From positions 1 through 23,475 of IMG/VR virus record IMGVR_UViG_3300005914_000102: 23,475 bases of DNA. One strand, written 5' to 3'. The position numbers and the translations under genes are program-made. Of the stretch, positions 9,022 through 16,332 are shown piece after piece (the first letter of the stretch is position 1; each line of letters starts with the position of its first letter). Below the pieces are notes generated by a model that was not told the DNA's origin, searched no databases, and saw nothing but the letters and a program-made list of their open reading frames with translations. The stretch is from a virus.

Positions 9022-9555
9022 TTATAGATAGTCTTCTAAGGACTTTGTGTAGTGATATTTCATATCAATAATAAATTCACTTATGTAGTATGGCCTTGAA
9101 CTGAGGTCTCTTACGTTTCCAGGGTCCGTAGGCATGGACTCAGACAACTGAAAAACCCTTAAGCTGTGAAAATAAATAGGATACTTTACACTTCCACCAT
9201 TGTTCCTTATCCAATTATTAACATCTTTTCCAACATCGTCCTGTCTATCAAGGATCTGTTGTATTGCTGAGCCCCAAATAAAAGAATCCTGTTCTTTTGC
9301 CTTTAGGTGGTACTTAATCTCCTCGCATTTTATTGGATAAAATGGATCTTTCATTGCCTTAAACATTCTATCGTAAATAACGTATGATTTATTTTCCCAC
9401 CCCTTTTTACCCGAATTCGAGTCACCTAGTGGAAAAAATGGAATAGTTGTCCCATAGTTTTTTGATTGTGTGAGTGTTGGCTCTATTAGTTTCATGACAC
9501 TCCACAAGTAATTGTTTACTATAATAGGAGCTATACCAAAATCAGAAAGACCCAT
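9022..9555 (-). CDS. Probable tail terminator / tail completion protein
   Basis: This 177-residue protein is encoded between the gp10-like neck protein and the major tail protein, the usual place for the tail terminator that caps the tube and joins it to the neck. Start and preceding stop overlap as TAATG (ATG at 9555-9553), with a GGGG purine run about 10 bases upstream, so translation is probably coupled. It contains SYVIYDRMFKAMKDPFYPIK and a C-terminal half rich in aromatic beta-strands (YPIYFHSLRVFQL, YYISEFIIDMKYHY). Length and mixed alpha/beta character fit tail terminators (100-200 residues). I do not recognise a specific family motif; the call rests on position and size. Confidence 0.65.
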   Translation of the reverse strand: MGLSDFGIAPIIVNNYLWSVMKLIEPTLTQSKNYGTTIPFFPLGDSNSGKKGWENKSYVIYDRMFKAMKDPFYPIKCEEIKYHLKAKEQDSFIWGSAIQQILDRQDDVGKDVNNWIRNNGGSVKYPIYFHSLRVFQLSESMPTDPGNVRDLSSRPYYISEFIIDMKYHYTKSLEDYL

Positions 9556-10229
9556 TACATTTCAGCCCCTTTAACCCTAAAGTATCTTCTTCCAGCAGCA
9601 ACGCCAATAGATCTTCCATTAGACCTTGCTCCCTGTGGAAAGAAAATTGCAAATTCTGAAGGAGTGCTTAAGTCTTTTAGTATTTTTTCAAAAATAGACG
9701 CTGTGAAGTATTGCTGGAAGAACTCATCAACGACTGATCCAAAGCTTCCTGCAACTGCATCTCCGCCTGGATTTGCAATATATATAGACTTTGTTGTAAA
9801 AATGACCTCTCCCTCATCTTCAAACCTTAACACTGAGGAGTTTTTTGGACTTACTATAACGGATATCTTATTCTCCATTACGTTTGCCTTATCATAAAAA
9901 ATACTATTTGATCCTGGTGGTGTAGATTTTGATGACAGGAACCCCCCATCAAAAGATATAAAAGTTTTTCCCGCATTTACAGAAAACTTAAACAGCCTTG
10001 CACTCTTATCTCCAACCCTTTCCCACTCATAAACATGATGCAGTGTTCCTGGATTCATTCTTGCTTTTTGGTCTATGTACTCTCCAAGGGCCTCTGCTGT
10101 TATACCCCCCAGTATTCTGTTGAAGTTTATTCTTTCTATCTCCACCCCCTCTAAAAATCCATTACTGTATGCAATGGTATTTCTTAAGGTTTTTTGAAGC
10201 ATTAGGCTATCGATCCTTACATTAATCAC
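9555..10229 (-). CDS. Putative HK97 gp10-like neck / tail completion protein
   Basis: A 224-residue protein that starts at GTG 10229, supported by AGGAG 7 bases upstream, and overlaps the previous stop by 8 bases. An N-terminal helical segment (residues about 8-60, with YSNGFLEGVEIER) is followed by NPGTLHHVYEWERVG, a pattern I associate with HK97 gp10-like proteins that work at the head-tail joint. The middle is beta-rich and the C-terminus basic (ARSNGRSIGVAAGRRYFRVK). It lies between the head closure and the tail terminator genes and shares their operon. The alternative is an unrelated minor tail component. Confidence 0.6.
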   Translation of the reverse strand: MINVRIDSLMLQKTLRNTIAYSNGFLEGVEIERINFNRILGGITAEALGEYIDQKARMNPGTLHHVYEWERVGDKSARLFKFSVNAGKTFISFDGGFLSSKSTPPGSNSIFYDKANVMENKISVIVSPKNSSVLRFEDEGEVIFTTKSIYIANPGGDAVAGSFGSVVDEFFQQYFTASIFEKILKDLSTPSEFAIFFPQGARSNGRSIGVAAGRRYFRVKGAEM

Positions 10230-10671
10230 CGTTTATCTCCTGTTGATCTGACCTAGTAAGATATACCTTATAGTATTCTATATCATTCCAAGGGTTTACA
10301 TATGGATTTACAGACATAATGTCAAAGACTGTGGGATCTCCAGACCTTACGCCAGAAGATTCGGTATAAAAGATAGTCCCAGTTTTTGCATCTCTAATGT
10401 TTGTCAACAGAATGCTTGTTATAGGATAATCTATCCCCTCTATTGATCTTCTTGGATCTACCATCGTTCTCCCGATAAGCTTGTCCTCATATTCAAAAAA
10501 TGTTCCAGGATGTAGGGAGTCTTTATTTGCTGCCCCAATTGTTTCCATGTACCCCAAAAGTGTTTGGTTTAGTTGCCAATCTTTAACCTCTGCACCAAAC
10601 GAATCCTGGGTCTCTGTAGAATAATAAACATCTATGTTCATAGAGTAAAATATTCCTGGATCACAAGTCAA
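10222..10671 (-). CDS. Putative head closure (stopper) protein, SPP1 gp16 type
   Basis: A 149-residue protein following the head-tail adaptor. The start is uncertain. TTG 10671 directly follows the preceding TAG and has GGGAG 8 bases upstream; ATG at codon 11 (MNIDVYYSTETQDSFGAEVK) is the start suggested by the fold, because head closure proteins usually open with a short strand followed by a D-x-F/Y-G pattern and a Trp-containing strand (here DSFGAEVKDWQLNQ). Size, all-beta look and position between adaptor and gp10-like gene support the call. In the virion this protein would form the ring that seals the portal channel until the tail binds. Confidence 0.62.
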   Translation of the reverse strand: MTCDPGIFYSMNIDVYYSTETQDSFGAEVKDWQLNQTLLGYMETIGAANKDSLHPGTFFEYEDKLIGRTMVDPRRSIEGIDYPITSILLTNIRDAKTGTIFYTESSGVRSGDPTVFDIMSVNPYVNPWNDIEYYKVYLTRSDQQEINGD

Positions 10672-11631
10672 CTAGAGCACTCCCATCCTAGAGATTGGAA
10701 TAGAATACCTCTGTATTATCTTGTCCACAATGAGGTTTCCAGAACCACTTGATGCGAGATCTCCATACTTTACTCTAAACTGATCTGTTTCATATTCCGT
10801 TACATACCTTTTGACATAATCAAGTCTCCCACACTTAATGTCATCAATAAGAAGCCTAGCTGCCTCTTTTATTTCTTGTGGGACAACTGCGTACCCCCAT
10901 TCTCCGTAAATGGTATAGTTAACCCCTTTACTAAAAAATGAACTTCCTCTAAGTTCGGTTAGTGCTAAAACCTGGTCGTAGTTGTCTCCATAAAGCATAA
11001 AGGAGTCTGAGGGTGCGACGGGTAGGCTGACAGGTTTAGAGACTGCTTTGTTGTACTCACCAGTTATGCTGACAGTCAAAGCTGTTTTGTCTGGACTAAG
11101 AAGATAGGTATACTGTCCAGTAATTGGGGTCAGTCTATCATATATCTTAACGTTGTTCTGATAAACATAGTTTACCCTATTTGCTCTTTTTGGCAGAGGA
11201 AGATAGTCTGCTCCAAGACCTGATATCTCAACTGGCCCCAGCTCGTAGTAGAATCCACCAACAAGTGTGTCAATAATGAACCTTGCTGTTTTTTCTAATT
11301 CAGCATATTCTGCTGTGTCACAGTCTGTGCCCTCAGCAAGGGTTATGGGGTTGATGTATGGCCTATAAACGTAAAGTGTATCTATTACTACCGTTTCGTC
11401 TGCCAACCCCTCTGCGTCTATTGTGTAGATGTACAGTGGATATGTCTCGTCATATTTTTGAAATGCTGCTGGCAGCGTATAGGAAATTACCCCGCTTGCG
11501 CTAGAAGCAATCACGCTAGAGTAAAGGGTTTCACCAGAACCGCTATATATCTCTAGCATATAATTTGTTGAAGCACTGAGCTCTTTATAGCTTAATGAAA
11601 AAATAAATGGTGTTTGACGTAGTAGATCCAT
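10672..11631 (-). CDS. Head-tail adaptor (connector) protein with extra N-terminal beta domain
   Basis: A 319-residue protein starting at ATG 11631, three bases after the preceding stop; no good SD is visible, so coupling is likely. Residues about 105-319 resemble the helical head-tail adaptors that dock on the portal: YAELEKTARFIIDTL as the first helix, GEWGYAVVPQEIKEAARLLI as the conserved Trp-Gly then helix pattern, and VTEYETDQFRVKYGD followed by IVDKIIQRY at the end. Residues 1-100 form an additional strand-rich segment (YMLEIYSGSGETLYSSVI, TYPLYIYTIDAEGL) that looks like an immunoglobulin or fibronectin type III fold and makes the protein longer than typical adaptors (100-200 residues). 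Residues 103-109 (DCDTAEY) sit at the domain border and recur in the major tail protein. Adaptor call fairly sure, fusion domain function unknown. Confidence 0.68.
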   Translation of the reverse strand: MDLLRQTPFIFSLSYKELSASTNYMLEIYSGSGETLYSSVIASSASGVISYTLPAAFQKYDETYPLYIYTIDAEGLADETVVIDTLYVYRPYINPITLAEGTDCDTAEYAELEKTARFIIDTLVGGFYYELGPVEISGLGADYLPLPKRANRVNYVYQNNVKIYDRLTPITGQYTYLLSPDKTALTVSITGEYNKAVSKPVSLPVAPSDSFMLYGDNYDQVLALTELRGSSFFSKGVNYTIYGEWGYAVVPQEIKEAARLLIDDIKCGRLDYVKRYVTEYETDQFRVKYGDLASSGSGNLIVDKIIQRYSIPISRMGVL

Positions 11632-11634
11632 GGC

Positions 11635-12081
11635 TTACATGCCGTAATGCGTTGCTAATTCTTCGGGATCTGCTTTTCTAATTCCCTTTCGGGTTAGCCA
11701 CATTTCGGCTTCCTCCTTTTTTACAATGTTATATCCTTTAGAAATTCTACCAATTCCCTGCCAATTCATATTCTTATCTGAGTGAATTGCAGTATCTTTA
11801 TCCCCTGGTTTTGGCGTGGTTGATTCTGGATTAAACACTTTATCTTTAAAGTTGTCTGCCGTTGCAGTGGAAATAATTCCACTTTCATCTGTCTTGCTGG
11901 CAGACTTTGGAGGTTCTCTATTTGGATTGACTTTATCTGATCCGATCACACTCATTTGAGCATCAACTCCAAGCAGGGCTGAAACAATTTTTGTTTTTGT
12001 TTTTGCTCCACTAAGATCAATACCATTTTCTTTGGCATAGCTTTTAAGTTCAACAACAGTCATTTTATTAAATTCCGACAT
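11635..12081 (-). CDS. SAP/HeH-like domain protein next to the capsid gene
   Basis: A 148-residue hydrophilic protein with SD AAAGGTG 7 bases before ATG 12081. Residues 7-38 (MTVVELKSYAKENGIDLSGA then KTKTKIVSAL) match the helix-extended-helix look of HeH/LEM, SAP or Rho-N domains, which bind nucleic acid or act as small interaction modules and are often found in phage proteins beside the major capsid gene. A polar linker of about 70 residues leads to a C-terminal segment (GRISKGYNIVKKEEAEMWLT, then ADPEELATHYG) of a type I have seen at the ends of head-associated phage proteins. It could be a minor capsid or head-completion protein. The N-terminal domain is a confident reading, the role is inference. 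Confidence 0.6.
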   Translation of the reverse strand: MSEFNKMTVVELKSYAKENGIDLSGAKTKTKIVSALLGVDAQMSVIGSDKVNPNREPPKSASKTDESGIISTATADNFKDKVFNPESTTPKPGDKDTAIHSDKNMNWQGIGRISKGYNIVKKEEAEMWLTRKGIRKADPEELATHYGM

Positions 12082-12104
12082 TTTTTACACCTTTCCTTAA
12101 CCCA

Positions 12105-12110
12105 ATTATA
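12105..12110 (-). promoter_or_regulatory. Putative extended -10 promoter before the SAP/HeH-like gene
   Basis: The minus strand reads TGATATAAT, 23 bases before ATG 12081 and about 50 bases beyond the post-capsid hairpin. It would restart transcription of the neck and tail gene run after the capsid terminator. Confidence 0.55.
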
Positions 12111-12159
12111 TCAGAGTCCAGTTGCGACAATACGTTATTTAGAACTACTATAGCATATT

Positions 12160-12199
12160 AAATGCAAAAGGAGGTGGCGTTAGCCACCCCCCTGCATTT
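12160..12199 (-). terminator. Strong hairpin after the major capsid gene
   Basis: On the minus strand GGGGGGTGGC pairs with GCCACCTCCT around a TAAC loop, allowing two G-U pairs. An outer stem AAATGCA/TGCATTT adds 7 bp, with unpaired TTT on the 3' side. It starts about 16 bases after the capsid stop (12215). The 3' side TTTTGCATTTAAT is U-rich but interrupted. It is best read as an intrinsic terminator or 3' mRNA stabiliser for the most heavily expressed gene. Confidence 0.75.
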
Positions 12200-12214
12200 A
12201 TTATTGTGGTTAGA

Positions 12215-13363
12215 TTAAGACGAAACGTCTCCTTGAGCATCAGCGAATGCTACTGCATCAAGCTCTTCCCATGTAATACCAAGACGAACGAATACTGTGT
12301 ATTCGATTGTGTCTTTTTTAGCCTTGTATTCACGGTTTACTGTGATATCTCTTTGGAATCCCCATACACGGTTCTGTGGGAATGTCAAATCGACATAATC
12401 AACAGGGTAGTAAGGAACTTCCATGACATCGATACCGAGAACGCGGGTAACGCCAGCGTTACCAACAGTCTGTCCTACTCCGCTTAGGTAGTCATCACGG
12501 CGAGCAGGGGTACCAGCAACTCTTGGATCAAATGCTGCTGCGATTGCATCAGCTAGAGTTCCGTTGTTTGCAACGATTCCTGCGAACGAGTCTGTACCTG
12601 CATAGAACTTAAGATTGCTCTTAACTGCACGATACTTACGCGGCAAAGCATAAATGATTTGCTGCATTTTCTCTGGGGTCCATGCATTAGCTGCGACAGA
12701 AATTACTGCCTCATGAGCATCTCCACTTGTAGTAACCTGGTTTACAAATCCATCCATAATTCCTAGGAATGGGTCTGCACCACCGTCACCATTAATTGCC
12801 AAGTCTTCGATGTCGTTTGCAAAAGCACTTGTCATCATTCGAACTAGATGATCTTCAAGAGCTCCACCTTCGATATTATCTTCCAGTGACTCTGTTGAAA
12901 CTTCCCAATCCAGACGGATCTTCTTTGTCGTTAGCTCAACCTTTGTGAAAGTTGCTCCAGCGTTAGTGTACGTTCCCAATGCCTGAGATGCTGCGCGAAT
13001 TACGCGCTCTCCAACGTTAACCTTTTCGATTTCCATCGTATTGGCTCTCATTGTGACCCTGCGGCCATCCTTGGCAAGAACTGTTGCGTCCCAGACGTAA
13101 TCAATAAATCGATTAGCTTGTTCTGGGTTAAGAATTCCACCAGCGACTCCTGTTGGGTTTACGGCGTTGGGACCTGTAGTTACTCCATAGCTAGCGAGGG
13201 GGATATTTCCCACTGCACCTGCTGCTGGATCAGTTACTCCTCCAATTCCACCCGATGCTACTGAACCTTGACCCTGGTAAAGACCGGGGTTGTCGTGTCC
13301 ATATTGACCAGATCCGCTTGGTTGATTCTTTTCGATTGTAGTGTCTTCATTTTCTTCTGACAT
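12215..13363 (-). CDS. Major capsid protein, HK97 fold
   Basis: This 382-residue protein should be the shell subunit. It starts at ATG 13363 with a near-perfect SD (GGAGGTG, 7-base spacer) and ends in TAA at 12215. The first 75 or so residues are a Gly/Ser/Pro-rich flexible arm; HK97-like features follow: a long beta element with VTMRANTMEIEKVNVGERVI, the spine-helix region LEDNIEGGALEDHLVRMMTS, the sequence FANDIEDLAINGDGGADPFL typical of the start of the A-domain, and a C-terminal strand WGFQRDITVNREYKAKKDTI near the end. No N-terminal scaffold (delta) domain is fused, which fits a separate scaffold encoded just upstream. The gap to the protease gene is 30 bases with no promoter motif, so the two are probably cotranscribed. 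A strong hairpin follows. Confidence 0.92.
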   Translation of the reverse strand: MSEENEDTTIEKNQPSGSGQYGHDNPGLYQGQGSVASGGIGGVTDPAAGAVGNIPLASYGVTTGPNAVNPTGVAGGILNPEQANRFIDYVWDATVLAKDGRRVTMRANTMEIEKVNVGERVIRAASQALGTYTNAGATFTKVELTTKKIRLDWEVSTESLEDNIEGGALEDHLVRMMTSAFANDIEDLAINGDGGADPFLGIMDGFVNQVTTSGDAHEAVISVAANAWTPEKMQQIIYALPRKYRAVKSNLKFYAGTDSFAGIVANNGTLADAIAAAFDPRVAGTPARRDDYLSGVGQTVGNAGVTRVLGIDVMEVPYYPVDYVDLTFPQNRVWGFQRDITVNREYKAKKDTIEYTVFVRLGITWEELDAVAFADAQGDVSS

Positions 13364-13393
13364 TGTTTTTCACCTCCATTATTTCTTTTATTT

Positions 13394-13921
13394 TTAGTTA
13401 AATAGGTCGGACTTCGTGAGGAAACGACCGCCCCATAGGGCTTTCTGAGCCTTTTCAAAAATTGGCTCCTGCACGACCTCTCCAAGGTCGCCAGACTTGC
13501 GGAAAGCAGTATCTTTTTCTACTGCATCTACTCGCTTTCCAAAATCATTTTTTACTGATTCAACATCACTTCTGACACCAGTTACTGTCTTATTGAGTTC
13601 TTCTACCTTCTCATTAAGAGACTTGATCGTGTCAGCAAGCAGGTTGAATGTAGAGTGGATTTCATCAACAAGTGCCTTTGTTGGCTCCAACTTATCGTCA
13701 TCGCCTTCTTCAGAACTCACTTCTTCTTCCTCGTCAGTAGAATTCTTTTCCATTTCCTCTGAGACCTTTTCAGTGTCCTCTTCAGGCACCTCATCCTCAA
13801 CTATTGATTTTTCAACTTCAGATTCATGGGACTCTTCTACTTCTGATTCAATAGATTTTTCCACAACAACTTCTGCTGCTGCTTCTTCTGCATCTTCTGT
13901 TTTAATTTCATCGTTATTCAT
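13394..13921 (-). CDS. Predicted nested scaffold protein from an internal start in the protease gene
   Basis: Codon 247 of the protease/scaffold gene is an ATG (13921-13919) preceded by the best SD in the neighbourhood, AAAGGAGGT at 13937-13929, with 8 bases between GGAGG and the ATG. Initiation here gives a 175-residue protein that lacks the protease. It consists of an acidic Glu/Ser-rich stretch (residues 250-325 of the full protein), a coiled coil (about 330-385, LADTIKSLNEKVEELNKTV) and a basic C-terminal tail that could bind the capsid. This repeats the lambda C/Nu3 arrangement, in which the scaffold is made from an in-frame start inside the protease gene. The full-length start at 14659 has no SD, which strengthens the case. 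Not proven by sequence alone. Confidence 0.72.
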   Translation of the reverse strand: MNNDEIKTEDAEEAAAEVVVEKSIESEVEESHESEVEKSIVEDEVPEEDTEKVSEEMEKNSTDEEEEVSSEEGDDDKLEPTKALVDEIHSTFNLLADTIKSLNEKVEELNKTVTGVRSDVESVKNDFGKRVDAVEKDTAFRKSGDLGEVVQEPIFEKAQKALWGGRFLTKSDLFN

Positions 13922-14659
13922 TTTGCTTACCTCCTTTGCATCTTTTTTGACAGTAGAAAGAATAGACTTCACTACTTCTGCCTTTTGTGCGTCATTAGTC
14001 TCAACGAAACCAATATTACTCATATTCTTATCGCATCTAGGACAGTCTGATGAATTTTCAGAGCTTAGCTGAACTACATTATCATCGTTACACCAAAATA
14101 CGTTTTCAATGAGAGCTTTTAAGAGATACCCCCCTGTATTATTCTTTTCAATACTAATTACATTAGCGTATTGATTAGCGGGATTGTCTACAAGAGAAAG
14201 TTCAAAGAGATCATACTCTTTAATTGTCCTTACGGACTTATCCATTTCCTCGTTGTAGTTATCTTCATAGTCTTTTACTTTCCCCCCGATTGAGAAGCCT
14301 GTAAGGGTTCCATCCAACACCTTTTCCCATGTGTCCTGGGCACCCTTGCTAACATATGTAGAAACAAATATTCCGTTATAAGATTTATCTGTTTCTGGGT
14401 CATAAAAGGTATCCTGCTTGAATGAAATAAGCTTTCCTACAGCCTTTTTTTCATCATGCATCTCCCTGATATTATTCCTAAAACCGCTAAATGCTCCAGC
14501 AGATGCCTCTGCTGTTACTATGTCCCCTTGACGATCTATGGAATCCATGGTTGCCCAGCCAGATACCGTTCTTTTTTCTATATCTATCTTTGTAAAGGGC
14601 ATAGACATCTTAAGATCTCTATTCTCAACATTAAAGTTAGCTTTATTTATTGTAGACAT
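13394..14659 (-). CDS. Prohead maturation protease (XkdF-like) fused to scaffold
   Basis: A 421-residue two-part protein. Residues 20-172 look like an XkdF-type phage prohead serine protease: FTKIDIEKRTVSGWATMDSI, then DRQGDIV, a candidate catalytic His68 in IREMHDEKKAVGK, Ser123 in DGTLTGFSIGGKV, and the closing ELSLVDNPANQYA. Residues 188-215 hold three cysteines (C190, C206 and C209 in CPRC) that may form a small zinc-binding knuckle. The C-terminal half is an acidic linker plus coiled coil acting as scaffold. The protease would cut scaffold and itself from the prohead. ATG 14659 follows a TATAAT by 9 bases and has no SD, so this start may be leaderless; M18 and M20 are possible alternatives. 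It lies between portal and capsid, as expected. Confidence 0.85.
   Translation of the reverse strand: MSTINKANFNVENRDLKMSMPFTKIDIEKRTVSGWATMDSIDRQGDIVTAEASAGAFSGFRNNIREMHDEKKAVGKLISFKQDTFYDPETDKSYNGIFVSTYVSKGAQDTWEKVLDGTLTGFSIGGKVKDYEDNYNEEMDKSVRTIKEYDLFELSLVDNPANQYANVISIEKNNTGGYLLKALIENVFWCNDDNVVQLSSENSSDCPRCDKNMSNIGFVETNDAQKAEVVKSILSTVKKDAKEVSKMNNDEIKTEDAEEAAAEVVVEKSIESEVEESHESEVEKSIVEDEVPEEDTEKVSEEMEKNSTDEEEEVSSEEGDDDKLEPTKALVDEIHSTFNLLADTIKSLNEKVEELNKTVTGVRSDVESVKNDFGKRVDAVEKDTAFRKSGDLGEVVQEPIFEKAQKALWGGRFLTKSDLFN
13922..13940 (-). promoter_or_regulatory. Strong internal ribosome binding site for the nested scaffold
   Basis: The minus strand reads AAAGGAGGTAAG ending 4 bases before an in-frame ATG (13921). 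AGGAGGT is fully complementary to the 16S anti-SD, and the 8-base spacing is optimal. Such a site in the middle of a coding region is unlikely by chance and decides the internal start. Confidence 0.75.
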
Positions 14660-14668
14660 ATTATTTAT

Positions 14669-14674
14669 ATTATA
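14669..14674 (-). promoter_or_regulatory. Putative extended -10 promoter, near-leaderless start of the protease gene
   Basis: The minus strand reads TGTTATAAT, with only 9 bases (ATAAATAAT) between the hexamer and ATG 14659 and no SD. Transcription about 7 bases downstream would begin 2-3 bases before the start codon. The hexamer overlaps one arm of the inverted repeat 14671-14699. Confidence 0.5.
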
Positions 14675-14699
14675 ACAGTATTTTTATAAAACTGTTATA
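14671..14699. repeat. Perfect 9-bp inverted repeat between portal and protease genes
   Basis: TATAACAGT (14671-14679) and ACTGTTATA (14691-14699) are perfect inverted copies separated by 11 bases. One arm contains the portal stop codon (14695-14697) and the other overlaps the putative -10 hexamer of the protease gene. It could be an operator for a dimeric regulator or an AT-rich RNA hairpin; sequence alone does not decide. Confidence 0.6.
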
Positions 14700-16332
14700 A
14701 TCCCTTCCTTCCTTCTCCCTGAGCGTTTCTACCAGTTGTTGTGGTAACGCTGTCAGAGTTATTACTTGTTCTTTCAGAATCTCTTTCTCTGTTTTGAGCA
14801 GTGTTCGCTCTTTCATCTGAAGCCTGCCTTGCAGATAGCTCAAGGGGCTTGCCGCCAGTACCGTCTGGTCTTGATGGCATATTGATCTTTTCCCTTGCCT
14901 CGTCTGGTAGAAGTATCTGAGTTTTAACAAATCTTTCAAGAATCTGAGACTGGGCCATTTCGTCAGTAAGGGTGAGTTCGTTAAACTTAAGGTCAATCAG
15001 ATCAGTCTTAGTTTTTATAATCTTTGACACTATCTTCTCAACGTATCTTTGTGCTGGACGAGTTACTTGCTCCTTGAATGTTCGATCTTGTGCCATTGCT
15101 GCTGCCAGTCCACCAGAGTCTACCCCTCCCAGTTTGGATAGGGGCACTTGGTGAGCCATTAAAATATCATTACGATTCTTTTCACGGTATGAATCAAATG
15201 ATGCCTCTTGCACGTTTGCTTCAATGGGCATCATCTCAAACTCTATCTTATTTCCTTCTTGATCTGGAGGAAGTGGAACATAGAGAGTTCTGTGATTTTG
15301 TCCTTTTAGTCCCGTTTGTAGGAACCTAAACAGTCTATCTTCTGATTCTGCATCTAGTCTAGCCCCCTTCACAACAACAATGTATCTTGGAACAGCCTTG
15401 TTCTCAAAGTAGTCAATGTTGTATTGTGATGCCAACTGGTCTCCCTTAAGAGACAGGTATGCAGAAATAATATCTGGTACCCCGTAAAAAGTGTTTAGTG
15501 GAGAGTATGACTTAAAATGAATAACTTCGTTTGGGCGGGGGTCGACTGTAATTGGATTTGGATTTATTGCATTAAAGTTACGGAAGTAAACAACCTTACC
15601 GCTAATAATTTGAGTAAACCCATCTCTTAGTCTACGAACCCTCATTGTTGTTGCTGGAATGTGTCCAATGTAACCAATTTCTCCCGTTACGGATCTTCCA
15701 ACTTCCAGGTATGCATTACCAACTGATTCTAAGTCAATGTCAATCTTTTCCATTGTTGTAATAAAGCTGTCGTCATCATTAAGGCTTTCAGTCCACTCCA
15801 TTGCATCCCCCTTGATGCGCTCTAGTCTTTTCTTGGCCTTAAGTCTGGCACTTTCGCTCTCTATATTCTCCATACGAAGAATAACGTCTTTCGCTGTTTC
15901 GAATCTGTACCCAAGACCGACCGTATTTGATACCTTTGCATCAATTGCGGCATGGTTGGCGAAGTTGGTATCATAAAAATTTGCAAGTTCATACAAGTTG
16001 TATGGAGGGGTGATTACGTCAAAAAGTCCGTACCCATTTCTAAAAACTTCTCCTGGATTTAGTTGTTTTGATTCTGCATCGTCTATTCCTCTTGCCCTTA
16101 CTCCAGCAGTATTTGCATAGGGGTCGGCCACACGACCATCGGCGGCAATAGGAATGTTTATAGATTTTTCAAGTTTGTTTTCTACTCTAGTTGTTCTTCT
16201 TTTAAAATTTGTGTTTAGTCCATCAAGAACTTTTAGTTCGTCCCACGACTTGTTGAAAATATCCTTTTCTGAGAAGGTTGTGTCCATCTCAACCTCGTCG
16301 GAGTATTTAATGACAATTCTTTGCTCTTCCAT
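14695..16332 (-). CDS. Portal protein (PBSX/XkdE-like)
   Basis: This 545-residue protein is the likely dodecameric portal through which DNA enters and leaves the head. It starts at ATG 16332, overlapping the previous stop as TAATG, and ends in TAA at 14695. Portal-like features run through the middle: NLYELANFYDTNFANHAAID, YLEVGRSVTGEIGYIGHIPA (wing and stem strands), NEVIHFKSYSPLNTFYGVPD with the following ISAYLSLKGDQLASQYNIDY (the typical helix leading to the crown), YFENKAVPRYIVVVKG, and VPLSKLGGVDSGGLAAAMAQ near the end of the core. Length fits the PBSX-type portal family. The last 50 or so residues are Ser/Thr/Asn/Arg-rich and probably disordered. The neighbouring protease and capsid genes support the call. 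Confidence 0.9.
   Translation of the reverse strand: MEEQRIVIKYSDEVEMDTTFSEKDIFNKSWDELKVLDGLNTNFKRRTTRVENKLEKSINIPIAADGRVADPYANTAGVRARGIDDAESKQLNPGEVFRNGYGLFDVITPPYNLYELANFYDTNFANHAAIDAKVSNTVGLGYRFETAKDVILRMENIESESARLKAKKRLERIKGDAMEWTESLNDDDSFITTMEKIDIDLESVGNAYLEVGRSVTGEIGYIGHIPATTMRVRRLRDGFTQIISGKVVYFRNFNAINPNPITVDPRPNEVIHFKSYSPLNTFYGVPDIISAYLSLKGDQLASQYNIDYFENKAVPRYIVVVKGARLDAESEDRLFRFLQTGLKGQNHRTLYVPLPPDQEGNKIEFEMMPIEANVQEASFDSYREKNRNDILMAHQVPLSKLGGVDSGGLAAAMAQDRTFKEQVTRPAQRYVEKIVSKIIKTKTDLIDLKFNELTLTDEMAQSQILERFVKTQILLPDEAREKINMPSRPDGTGGKPLELSARQASDERANTAQNRERDSERTSNNSDSVTTTTGRNAQGEGRKGL

Noticed and set aside
13497-14072. Serine-rich plus-strand ORF of 191 codons
   Set aside because: It is the antisense image of the acidic Glu-rich scaffold linker (GAA/GAG reads as TTC/CTC on the opposite strand).
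14670-14996. A 108-codon minus-strand ORF at the end of the portal gene
   Set aside because: It lies in another frame of the portal C-terminus, has no SD or domain signal, and the portal frame is clearly the coding one.
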